Below, in pieces: positions 1 through 6,758 of a stretch of DNA of 31,874 bases. Position numbers and translations under genes: made by a program. The notes beneath the pieces were generated by a model. That model worked only from the letters and a program-made list of their open reading frames with translations, was not told the DNA's origin and ran no database searches. Origin of the DNA: Flavobacterium psychrophilum (GTDB lineage: Bacteria; Bacteroidota; Bacteroidia; Flavobacteriales; Flavobacteriaceae); the NCBI GenBank assembly GCA_945878515.1, contig CAMCTL010000020.1, positions 1 through 31,874 of the forward strand, written 5' to 3'. Each line of letters begins with the position of its first letter. The first letter of the stretch is position 1.

Positions 1-651
1 GACCAATCGGTAACAAGAATGATTGAAGCTTTTTCCATACATCACGCCTTGCAAGAAGGAAATAAATTGTCGCCAAGTGTGTTTTTAGAGAAACGAAAAT
101 CGTTGGGAACCGAACATATTTACGGGATTATTCACGCCATTCAAAATGGTTATGTTTTGCAATTTTACTATCAAAAGCATTGGGAAGATTTTAGTACCGA
201 GCGCGAAGTGAAACCTATTGCCATCAAAGAATCGCAACAACGCTGGTATTTGGTTGCCTTGGATAAAAAAGACGAAAAAGTTAAAACTTTTGGAATGGAT
301 CGAATAACCCATTTAAAAGTTACGGATACCAAATTCAAACCCATTGCTTATAACGTAGAAAAGGAATTCAAACACGCTCTTGGAGTAGAAACTTATGAAC
401 CTGCCGAAAAAGTGGTTTTGGAGTTTTCTAAAAAGCAGGGCAACTACATTAAAACATTTCCGCTACACGAATCCCAACGCATTTTGGAGGAAACTAAAAA
501 TACTGTTCTACTTGAAATTTTCATTCACACCACCAATGACATCCAAATGGAACTGTTGAAATATGGTTCGGATGTAAAAGTACTTGCTCCTATTTCGCTA
601 CAAAACGAAATCAAAAACAGTATTGCGGAAATGGCTAATTTGTATCAGTAA
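1..651 (+). CDS. WYL-domain transcriptional regulator, C-terminal part (5' end outside window)
   Basis: The reading frame is open from base 1, so the gene starts upstream and only its last 216 residues are seen. The visible part has the WYL core: a beta-strand FYY, a basic stretch around TEREVKPIAI, and RWYLVALD, followed by FGMDRITHLKV. A C-terminal WCX-type extension follows. WYL proteins are usually HTH-WYL regulators that sense nucleic-acid-like ligands, and they often control defence loci (family knowledge). The HTH would be in the missing N-terminus. The stop codon is immediately followed by the ATG of the exonuclease, so the two are almost certainly co-transcribed and translationally coupled. 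The context suggests it regulates the downstream genes, which is an inference. Confidence 0.88.
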   Translation, partial: DQSVTRMIEAFSIHHALQEGNKLSPSVFLEKRKSLGTEHIYGIIHAIQNGYVLQFYYQKHWEDFSTEREVKPIAIKESQQRWYLVALDKKDEKVKTFGMDRITHLKVTDTKFKPIAYNVEKEFKHALGVETYEPAEKVVLEFSKKQGNYIKTFPLHESQRILEETKNTVLLEIFIHTTNDIQMELLKYGSDVKVLAPISLQNEIKNSIAEMANLYQ

Positions 652-1131
652 ATGAAAAACTTTACAGCAATAGATTTTGAAACGGCAAGCGGATATAGAA
701 ACAGTATTTGCCAAATTGGATTGGTTAGAGTTGAAAACGGAATCATTACCAATGAAATTAATCTATTGGTACAACCACCCAATAATTATTACTGGAGTCG
801 CTTTACGGATATTCACCGAATTGCTGCAAAAGACACGATAAATGCGCCTACTTTCGGACAAGTTTGGCAACAAATTGCGCCTTATATCCAAAACCACAAT
901 GTAATTGCACACAATGGTTTTGGCTTTGATTTTCCTGTTTTGGAAAAGACACTTTTGCATTACGGTTTATTGATTCCAAACTACAATAAATTTTGTACCT
1001 ATAAAATTTATAAGTCTAATTTAGCTAACTTGTGCCAAGAATTTAACATACCGTTGAATCATCACGATGCGTTGAGCGATGCGAGGGCTTGTGCAGAGTT
1101 GTGGTTGAAATATTTGGGAAAAATAGCTTAA
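652..1131 (+). CDS. DEDDh-type 3'-5' exonuclease (DnaQ/RNase T-like)
   Basis: This 159-residue protein is a single exonuclease domain. Exo I is IDFET with D8 and E10, Exo II is AHNGFGFDF with D93, and Exo III is HDALSDA with H138 and D143, so the full DEDDh metal-binding set is present. It has no other domain, and its length fits stand-alone DnaQ-like nucleases that degrade DNA or RNA from the 3' end. The start is the ATG directly after the TAA of the WYL gene. The next gene begins 32 nt downstream with no visible TAnnTTTG box in the gap, so it probably sits in one operon with the regulator upstream and the DUF262 pair downstream. It could be a repair or RNA-processing enzyme rather than a defence effector; the substrate cannot be told from sequence. 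Confidence 0.9.
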   Translation: MKNFTAIDFETASGYRNSICQIGLVRVENGIITNEINLLVQPPNNYYWSRFTDIHRIAAKDTINAPTFGQVWQQIAPYIQNHNVIAHNGFGFDFPVLEKTLLHYGLLIPNYNKFCTYKIYKSNLANLCQEFNIPLNHHDALSDARACAELWLKYLGKIA

Positions 1132-1163
1132 ATAATAATATAACGAATAAACAAAAATAAAAT

Positions 1164-2489
1164 ATGGAGAGAATTAACAATAATATAGAAGTAAGTAGTA
1201 TTACTCTAACAGAATTATTACAATATAGCCTCAAAATACCTGAATATCAAAGACCTTATGTTTGGACTAAATACAATGTTAACAAACTAATAAATCAAAT
1301 TACTGAACACAATAATAGGAAAGATGATAAACCAAATTTCTATTTAGGAAGTATTGTTCTTCATAAAGATGATGATGGATACAATATTATTGATGGTCAG
1401 CAACGAATTACAACGATGCAAATTTTAGAAAAAATAAAATCAAACATAGATTTTAATGTTACTTACAGCCATCCAATAACTTTTAAACACATAAAAGAAA
1501 ATTTTAATTATTACAATTCCAATCAAGAAATAATTAAAATGCTAGATCTTAATTTTGCTAAATTGAATGTTACATTAATCATTACCAATAGCGAAGATAT
1601 GGCATATAATTTTTTTGAAACATTGAATACTGGTGGAAAAAGATTAGGTGGTACAGATATTTTGAAAGCACATCATTTGCGAAGCATTAAAGAAAATGAT
1701 GAACGAAATTCTTTTGCAAAAGAATGGGAATCAAAACAAAAAAATCTTGAAACGGTAAATCGAATGTTAAGTTTAATACGAAGAATGGATTACCTTAATA
1801 GGCATAAAAACTTACCGGATAAAAACACAAATGTATCAAATTGGAAAAATATTTTAACTGAAGATTTTGCTGAAAAAGTTAAAAAAGAAAACAAAGATAT
1901 TGGCTATTCATTTGTTGAAATTGAAGAAAATACGCATAAAGTAACAGCTGATAAATATGCAATCAGACAACCTTTGAACGAAGGAGTTAATTACATAAAT
2001 TATTTAATGAGTTTTACAGATGATTATAATTTCTTGTTTTCAGAGGAAAACCAAAAAGGAAATTATGCTGAATTCAGTAGTAGAATCATTAACGTAATTG
2101 ATGGAACTATTGATTTGAGAAGCTATTACAAACTTGGTCTTCTTTCGTTTGTCGATCGCTTCGGTAGAAAAAATGTACTTGAATTTTCGTTGCATTTATT
2201 TCGATTCATTTATCGTATAAGATTATCTGAAAAATCAAGAATTTATGAAGCAACCGTGCGAAATTTTATAGATGAAACAAAAGTTTTAGACCGAATTTTA
2301 AATGCATTCACATATGAAGAAGTATTATTTTATCTAAAAAATCACAAATTAGAAATTCAAACTAAGGAAATTAGAGGTGTTAAGGAAAGATTTTACAGTC
2401 GAGTAAATGAATTCTTTGGCAATTCTATTACGATAGGGAATTTTGATGAAGATTTAAAAAGCGCAATTGATAACTACTTAAAAAAATAA
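1164..2489 (+). CDS. DUF262 protein without nuclease domain (GmrS-like)
   Basis: The 441-residue protein has an N-terminal DUF262 (ParB-like/GmrSD N-terminal) domain. Visible motifs are PEYQRPYVW near residue 28, IDGQQR near residue 76, and FFETLNTGGKRLGGTDILKAHHL near residues 150-172. In GmrSD-type systems the DGQQR domain binds and hydrolyses nucleotides and gates the nuclease (family knowledge). The C-terminal half is helical-looking and has no HNH/DUF1524 motif, so this subunit appears to be nuclease-less. It is separated by 3 nt from a second DUF262 protein that does carry the nuclease, which suggests a two-protein complex. Base composition is clearly AT-richer than the exonuclease gene before it, which fits acquired DNA. 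Its function in phage defence is inferred from family and context. Confidence 0.87.
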   Translation: MERINNNIEVSSITLTELLQYSLKIPEYQRPYVWTKYNVNKLINQITEHNNRKDDKPNFYLGSIVLHKDDDGYNIIDGQQRITTMQILEKIKSNIDFNVTYSHPITFKHIKENFNYYNSNQEIIKMLDLNFAKLNVTLIITNSEDMAYNFFETLNTGGKRLGGTDILKAHHLRSIKENDERNSFAKEWESKQKNLETVNRMLSLIRRMDYLNRHKNLPDKNTNVSNWKNILTEDFAEKVKKENKDIGYSFVEIEENTHKVTADKYAIRQPLNEGVNYINYLMSFTDDYNFLFSEENQKGNYAEFSSRIINVIDGTIDLRSYYKLGLLSFVDRFGRKNVLEFSLHLFRFIYRIRLSEKSRIYEATVRNFIDETKVLDRILNAFTYEEVLFYLKNHKLEIQTKEIRGVKERFYSRVNEFFGNSITIGNFDEDLKSAIDNYLKK

Positions 2490-2492
2490 ATT

Positions 2493-4448
2493 ATGAACTT
2501 TGAAACGAAAGAAATAACACTTCAACAAATCGTAAATGACAAGTTAGAATTTCAAATCCCTGTTTATCAAAGGCCTTATGTTTGGGATAAAATTGAAATT
2601 ATTAAATTATTAGAAGATTTAGAACTAGATTTTAAAAATAATTCAGAAAATAATTATTTTGTTGGAAATACTTATGTAATAAAATCAGACAATAAGAACA
2701 GCCTCAATAATGACAAAAGCACACTTTATGAAGTAATTGATGGGCAACAAAGATTTACAACATTTTGGTTGATCTCGTTCTGTTTTAAAAGATTAGGCAT
2801 AAATTCCAACTTAACTAACTATCTTGAAATTGAATACAATAGTAATAAAAAAGATATTCGTTTTGATTTTGACATCCGAAAAGAGGTTTATGAATATTTA
2901 AAGGGTTTGCTAGATGGTTCCTCAGATAGAAGATTTCAGGATGTAAGTAATTTTGATTTTCTTAAAAACATTGCAGCTGGGATTGAAACAATTGAAGGCT
3001 TCCTTAAATCAAAAGCAAATGAAATAAAATTACTTGAATTTGGAAATTATATCTTCAACAATGTAAAATTCATTTTTAACGAAGCTCCTGAAAATACTGA
3101 TTTAAACGCTCTTTTCGTTGCTTTAGGAACAAGCGGAATTCAACTTCAACAATCCGACATTCTAAAAGCCAGATTATTGGATAAAATTACTGATAAAAAT
3201 GACAGGATAAAATATGCCAAAATTTGGGAAGCTTGCGAAAATATGAATAATTATTTTGAGAGCAATGTCAAAATATCTTTTCCTTACGATACGAATACAA
3301 TTAAGGAAAATGATTTTTCTGAATTTAATGAATTCATATTTAACAAAAAAAACGACAACGATATTTTTGAAAATAAAAGAAATTTAACAATTGATGAAAT
3401 ATTGAAATTCGAAGATGAAATAATCACTAAAAACACAACAGAAGTAGAGCAAAATTCTGCTTGTCGTTCCATTATTTCATTTAATGTTTTATTATTACAC
3501 ACTTTTAGAATTTACAGAAAACAAAATGAAGTTTCCGAAGATATAGAATCTATGGATTCCAAAAAACTACTTGAAATTATTAATATTGACGAAATTAAAA
3601 AAGTGGAAGAATTCTTTTTACTTTTATGGAAAGTTCGTTATTTATTCGATAAGTATGTAGTGAAATGGAGAAACGAAGAAGGCGTAGAAATCAGCAATGA
3701 AAACGAAAAATTACTTTTAACCTCAATTTATGAAAGTAATAATGAAAGCAAAAAATATTATTCAAGAAGGAATAATGAAAATTCTGAAATGCAGATGCTT
3801 CAATCTGTTTTATATTTTACAGGAATATTTGCACAACAATATTGGCTTACACCTTTCATTGATTTTCTGTTAAACCGCGAAAACTTAAATAATGATGATC
3901 TAATCTTAATAGAATTAGAAAGAATCGACAATATTATGATACCCGGCGACAAAAAAGAAATTTCTTGGAAATTAGTAAATAATGAACTATTATTACTTGA
4001 ATATGAAGATATAAAAAAAATATTATCAAAGGCATCTGGAACAGGATTTAGCCATTATTGGTTTTACAAATTAGAATACATTCTGTGGAAAAATCGAGAC
4101 TTGAATGATAATAGAGTTAAACAATATAGAATCACTTCGAAAAACTCTATCGAACACGTTTTTCCACAGAATGAGGAGAATAAAAACAACCTTAACGACT
4201 TAGGCGATGGGCTCGATTGGTTGAATTCTTTTGGAAATTTAGCTTTACTTTCAGTAGGACAAAATTCAACATATAGCAATCAAGATGTTGAAAAGAAAAG
4301 AATTGATTTTAGAAGAAAAGACACCATTGATTCTCTTAAATTAGCTAAAATTTACAATCCTGAAGCTGATAATTGGGAATGGAATTCTGAACATATAAAG
4401 CTACATCAAGAGGAAATGATAAAACTATTTGAGAATCATTACCAGTAA
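2493..4448 (+). CDS. DUF262-DUF1524 fusion, GmrSD-like nuclease
   Basis: The 651-residue protein starts with a DUF262 domain (PVYQRPYVW near residue 22, VIDGQQR near 80, FVALGTSGIQLQQSDILKARLL near 205-230). It ends with a DUF1524 His-Me/HNH nuclease: SIEHVFPQNE near residues 551-560, then SFGNLALLSVGQN and a K-R-rich end. This is the fused layout of GmrSD-type modification-dependent restriction enzymes, which cut DNA with modified bases (family knowledge). It lies 3 nt after the DUF262-only gene and is followed by a hairpin terminator. The central 300 residues are divergent and may determine the target. The nuclease fold is well supported by motif; the specific DNA target is unknown. Confidence 0.9.
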   Translation: MNFETKEITLQQIVNDKLEFQIPVYQRPYVWDKIEIIKLLEDLELDFKNNSENNYFVGNTYVIKSDNKNSLNNDKSTLYEVIDGQQRFTTFWLISFCFKRLGINSNLTNYLEIEYNSNKKDIRFDFDIRKEVYEYLKGLLDGSSDRRFQDVSNFDFLKNIAAGIETIEGFLKSKANEIKLLEFGNYIFNNVKFIFNEAPENTDLNALFVALGTSGIQLQQSDILKARLLDKITDKNDRIKYAKIWEACENMNNYFESNVKISFPYDTNTIKENDFSEFNEFIFNKKNDNDIFENKRNLTIDEILKFEDEIITKNTTEVEQNSACRSIISFNVLLLHTFRIYRKQNEVSEDIESMDSKKLLEIINIDEIKKVEEFFLLLWKVRYLFDKYVVKWRNEEGVEISNENEKLLLTSIYESNNESKKYYSRRNNENSEMQMLQSVLYFTGIFAQQYWLTPFIDFLLNRENLNNDDLILIELERIDNIMIPGDKKEISWKLVNNELLLLEYEDIKKILSKASGTGFSHYWFYKLEYILWKNRDLNDNRVKQYRITSKNSIEHVFPQNEENKNNLNDLGDGLDWLNSFGNLALLSVGQNSTYSNQDVEKKRIDFRRKDTIDSLKLAKIYNPEADNWEWNSEHIKLHQEEMIKLFENHYQ

Positions 4449-4466
4449 AGTCAATCTGCAATTTTC

Positions 4467-4499
4467 AAAACGGCACCCTAAAAAAGCGTCGTTTTTTTT
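4467..4499 (+). terminator. Rho-independent terminator after the DUF262 pair
   Basis: AAAACGGC (4467-4474) pairs with GTCGTTTT (4488-4495) to give an 8-bp stem with one G-U pair and a 13-nt loop, followed by an uninterrupted T run to 4499. It lies 19 nt after the stop of the DUF262-DUF1524 gene and would end the putative operon. Confidence 0.65.
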
Positions 4500-4511
4500 A
4501 TACTAAAAAAA

Positions 4512-4550
4512 TTCCTCTGCCGTTCTTTGTCACACTTACCGATTTCCTTT
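4512..4550 (+). repeat. Leader element, copy A (5' half only)
   Basis: CTCTGCC (4515-4521), a T-rich stretch, then CTTACC (4535-4540) match the 5' half of the two longer copies at 5651 and 6333. The 3' half (the GGGAAAGCCGAAA and CAGTAGGCA blocks) is absent, and the DnaB-like gene begins 13 nt further on. It is either a truncated copy or a divergent leader. Confidence 0.5.
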
Positions 4551-4563
4551 GCTAAAAAAAATT

Positions 4564-5556
4564 ATGGATTTTATAGAATATAAAACTTTAAGAGAAATTA
4601 GTAAAGTGTTTAAAGAAAGACTAAACAACATTGCTAAAAATGGAGAATCAATTACTGGAATTCCTTCAGGGTTCGAGAAATTAGATGCTATTACTAAAGG
4701 TTTTCAACCTTCCAATTTAGTACTAGTTGGTGGTGTTGAAGGAATGGGAAAAACTTCTTTTGCAGTATCTTTAATTATTAAAATAGCAATTGAAAATCAA
4801 TGCCCAACCACTTTTTTCTCCTTAGGAATATCGTCACAAACATTGATGGCACGAATAATTTGTCAGCAAACCAATATTTCTTCAGAAAAGTTACGTTTGG
4901 GTTTACTTAATGAAAATGAAATCGAACTTGTTTCAAAAAAAATAGAAAAATTAGAAAGCGCACCGCTTCGAGTTTATGATTACCCATTTCTAACCGTATC
5001 AGATATCGAAGATACTTTTTTATGTTCACCACCAGATGAATATCCAGAAATCATTGTAATTGATTCATTGCAATTCATTTCCAAAAGCAAAAAAGATAAA
5101 GTTGGTAAAGTTTTAAATAAGCGTGAATTGTCTGAAATAACTTTTCAATTAAAAAATTTAGCTGTTCAATTTAATATCACTATCGTTGTCCTTACTGATT
5201 TTACATTGCCTAGAGAAAGGCTCAAGTATTATTACACAAAAAGGCCAATATTAACTGATGTTAGGAAATATGCTCCTATAGATACTTTTGCTGATTTGGT
5301 TTTGGTTTTATACCGACCGGAATATTATAAAATTGACGAATGGGATGATGATGAGCAATCTCAAACAGCTGGAGAATCTGAAATAATTGTTGCCAAAAAC
5401 ACCAATGGAGGCCTAGACAGCGTTAGAGTAAAATTCGACGGTTCTAAAGGTCTGTTTGATAATTTACCCATAGTTGAAAATACAAAGAACAATGTTAAAA
5501 ACCCTTTCAAGACCGTAAATTTGCCTTCACCAAATGAAGGTTTTGAAAGAAATTAA
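4564..5556 (+). CDS. DnaB-like RecA-fold ATPase lacking the N-terminal domain
   Basis: The 330-residue protein corresponds to the C-terminal RecA-like domain of replicative helicase DnaB. Walker A is GGVEGMGKTS (residues 56-65), Walker B is IIVIDSLQF (163-171), and SSQTLMARII matches the DnaB S-x-x-x-L-x-x-R-(I/L) region. The DnaB N-terminal collar domain is missing. Key positions differ from DnaB: the motif normally reading AKQRNG, with the arginine finger, is AKNTNG here, and the H3 sensor LSQ is LTD. It may therefore bind ATP without acting as a normal hexameric helicase. A TTG lies five codons upstream, but ATG 4564 gives the more natural start. A partial leader repeat precedes it. Its role is unknown; a phage or defence-island helicase-like protein is plausible. 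Confidence 0.82.
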   Translation: MDFIEYKTLREISKVFKERLNNIAKNGESITGIPSGFEKLDAITKGFQPSNLVLVGGVEGMGKTSFAVSLIIKIAIENQCPTTFFSLGISSQTLMARIICQQTNISSEKLRLGLLNENEIELVSKKIEKLESAPLRVYDYPFLTVSDIEDTFLCSPPDEYPEIIVIDSLQFISKSKKDKVGKVLNKRELSEITFQLKNLAVQFNITIVVLTDFTLPRERLKYYYTKRPILTDVRKYAPIDTFADLVLVLYRPEYYKIDEWDDDEQSQTAGESEIIVAKNTNGGLDSVRVKFDGSKGLFDNLPIVENTKNNVKNPFKTVNLPSPNEGFERN

Positions 5557-5740
5557 AGTCCGATAATGACGATTTAAATGATTTGCACTTTTAAGTCTTT
5601 GGATAGAATTGATTGTAAACTATCAATATTTTACAATGATTAAATTCTTCACTCTGCCGCCTTTTGTCCTACGCGCCACCTAATTTCGTCCTCTGGGAAA
5701 GCCGAAAACCAAAACAGTAGGCATAAAATCAAATAAAAAT
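5557..5740. other. Intergenic region with 8-bp inverted repeat and leader element
   Basis: No gene is seen. ATTGTAAA (5612-5619) and TTTACAAT (5630-5637) form an inverted repeat with a 10-nt spacer, a possible operator or weak hairpin. The remainder is taken up by leader element copy B. Confidence 0.5.
5651..5723 (+). repeat. Leader element, copy B
   Basis: It shares with copy C, in the same order, CTCYGCC (5652-5658), CTAATTT (5680-5686), GGGAAAGCCGAAA (5695-5707) and CAGTAGGCA (5715-5723). CCTAC (5668-5672) can pair with GTAGG (5717-5721). The element ends 17 nt before the ATG of the next gene, so it would lie in the 5' leader. It could be a structured RNA, an operator region, or a dispersed repeat. 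Confidence 0.7.
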
Positions 5741-6313
5741 ATGCCTTTACATATCGTACTTGTTGAGCTAAAAAATTCTGAAACAAATCAATGGGAATAT
5801 ATAGAAGACCCTAATTTCGAAATACCTCAATTTCAACACATAATAGATTCCTCTTATAGAATTTGTCATTGTCATTTATTTAAATGTTGTGGAGAGGGTT
5901 TTTATGAACTGTTTTCAGAAATTGAAAAAAATAAAAATAATTCTGAGCTTTTTAAAGGATTTCCTTCTGATGCTTCAAAAGTTGTTAAACAATGGCATAA
6001 CACTTGGTTTCAAGAAATCAAACTAGCTTATTCTGCTTCTTATTTATCATTAAACGATTTAATTACATTCGATTACAATAATTTGACAGAAAAAAATATT
6101 GGATGGGAAGAAATATGGAATTGCACCCAATCTGAATCAAGAATACTTAAAAATCAATATGATACTCCTTTTACTTATCGGAAAGCATTAGGTGAAAAGT
6201 ATTTTAAGGATTTAGATTATTTAAAAAGCTTAGGTAAGATAGAAGATGTTAGAATTGTATATTGGTTTTGGGAAACTGATTTTGATTTTGATACAGATGA
6301 TTCTTCAGAATAA
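5741..6313 (+). CDS. Hypothetical protein, 190 aa, unrecognised
   Basis: I do not recognise this family. It is a soluble-looking protein with no signal peptide or membrane segment. The N-terminus is strand-like (MPLHIVLVELKNSE). A Cys/His cluster RICHCHLFKCCGEGFYELF lies near residues 41-60; it could bind metal but matches no finger pattern I know. The remainder is rich in Trp, Tyr and Phe and ends in an acidic tail (DFDFDTDDSSE). The start ATG lies 17 nt after leader element copy B, and the gene is AT-rich like its neighbours. It stands between the DnaB-like ATPase and the Asp-box protein, both of which also follow leader copies. Codon structure over 190 codons supports a real gene. Confidence 0.75.
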   Translation: MPLHIVLVELKNSETNQWEYIEDPNFEIPQFQHIIDSSYRICHCHLFKCCGEGFYELFSEIEKNKNNSELFKGFPSDASKVVKQWHNTWFQEIKLAYSASYLSLNDLITFDYNNLTEKNIGWEEIWNCTQSESRILKNQYDTPFTYRKALGEKYFKDLDYLKSLGKIEDVRIVYWFWETDFDFDTDDSSE

Positions 6314-6332
6314 AAAAAACACAAAATAATTT

Positions 6333-6408
6333 TTCCTCCGCCATCTTTTGGCTTACCTGCCTTCTAATTTTATCCCTTGGGAAAGCCGAAACCCATTAAC
6401 AGTAGGCA
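6333..6408 (+). repeat. Leader element, copy C
   Basis: Blocks match copy B: CTCCGCC (6336-6342), CTAATTT (6364-6370), GGGAAAGCCGAAA (6379-6391) and CAGTAGGCA (6400-6408). GCTTAC (6351-6356) can pair with GTAGGC (6402-6407) over 6 bp including one G-U, where copy B keeps a 5-bp helix with C-G at the wobble position. It ends 20 nt before the ATG of the small Asp-box gene. Confidence 0.7.
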
Positions 6409-6428
6409 AACTAAAAACATTTATTATT

Positions 6429-6659
6429 ATGGCACAAATGATTGTAAAGGGAAAAGAAATGATTCGCATTAACCCATCAACAAAAACAAAAATTGAATAT
6501 TCCACTAATGATGGAAGAAGTTGGATGTCGCGTTGCAACACGAGCAGTTATGGAGATTTTTCAGACTTGACCGACAACGGCAAAGAAATTCTGGGAATGA
6601 CTTCAAAAGGATTGTATTATTCCACCAACGAAGGCAGAAGCTGGATGAAAAGAAGTTAA
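6429..6659 (+). CDS. Small protein with two Asp-box (BNR-like) motifs, 76 aa
   Basis: The 76-residue protein contains two near-identical segments, YSTNDGRSWM (residues 24-33) and YSTNEGRSWM (64-73). Each fits the Asp-box/BNR hairpin pattern S-x-(D/N)-x-G-x-(S/T)-W. Asp-boxes normally decorate beta-propellers such as sialidases (family knowledge); two in such a short chain may form an isolated pair of hairpins or oligomerise. There is no signal peptide. An in-frame TTG at 6348 would extend the frame through leader copy C, but the repeat reads as non-coding leader in copy B, so ATG 6429 is preferred. A strong terminator follows directly, making this a single-gene transcript or the end of one. 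The function is unknown. Confidence 0.7.
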   Translation: MAQMIVKGKEMIRINPSTKTKIEYSTNDGRSWMSRCNTSSYGDFSDLTDNGKEILGMTSKGLYYSTNEGRSWMKRS

Positions 6660-6664
6660 AAATG

Positions 6665-6689
6665 AAGCGGTCTGAGTACCGCTTTTTTT
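6665..6689 (+). terminator. Rho-independent terminator after the Asp-box gene
   Basis: AAGCGGT (6665-6671) and ACCGCTT (6678-6684) form a perfect 7-bp stem with a 6-nt loop, running directly into T residues to 6689. It begins 5 nt after the stop codon. Confidence 0.85.
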
Positions 6690-6758
6690 ATAAATTTACA
6701 TCACAACAAATCATTTTCAAAAAATCAAACTTACAACCCAAACCCAATTTCCCAAACA

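Noticed and set aside
4512..6408. Leader elements as integron attC sites
   Set aside because: No GTTRRRY-type core sites or long imperfect palindromes are present and no integrase is visible; the elements sit at fixed distance before start codons.
6348..6428. TTG-started N-terminal extension of the Asp-box gene through leader copy C
   Set aside because: The same sequence block is non-coding leader in copy B, and the protein with ATG 6429 is complete in itself.
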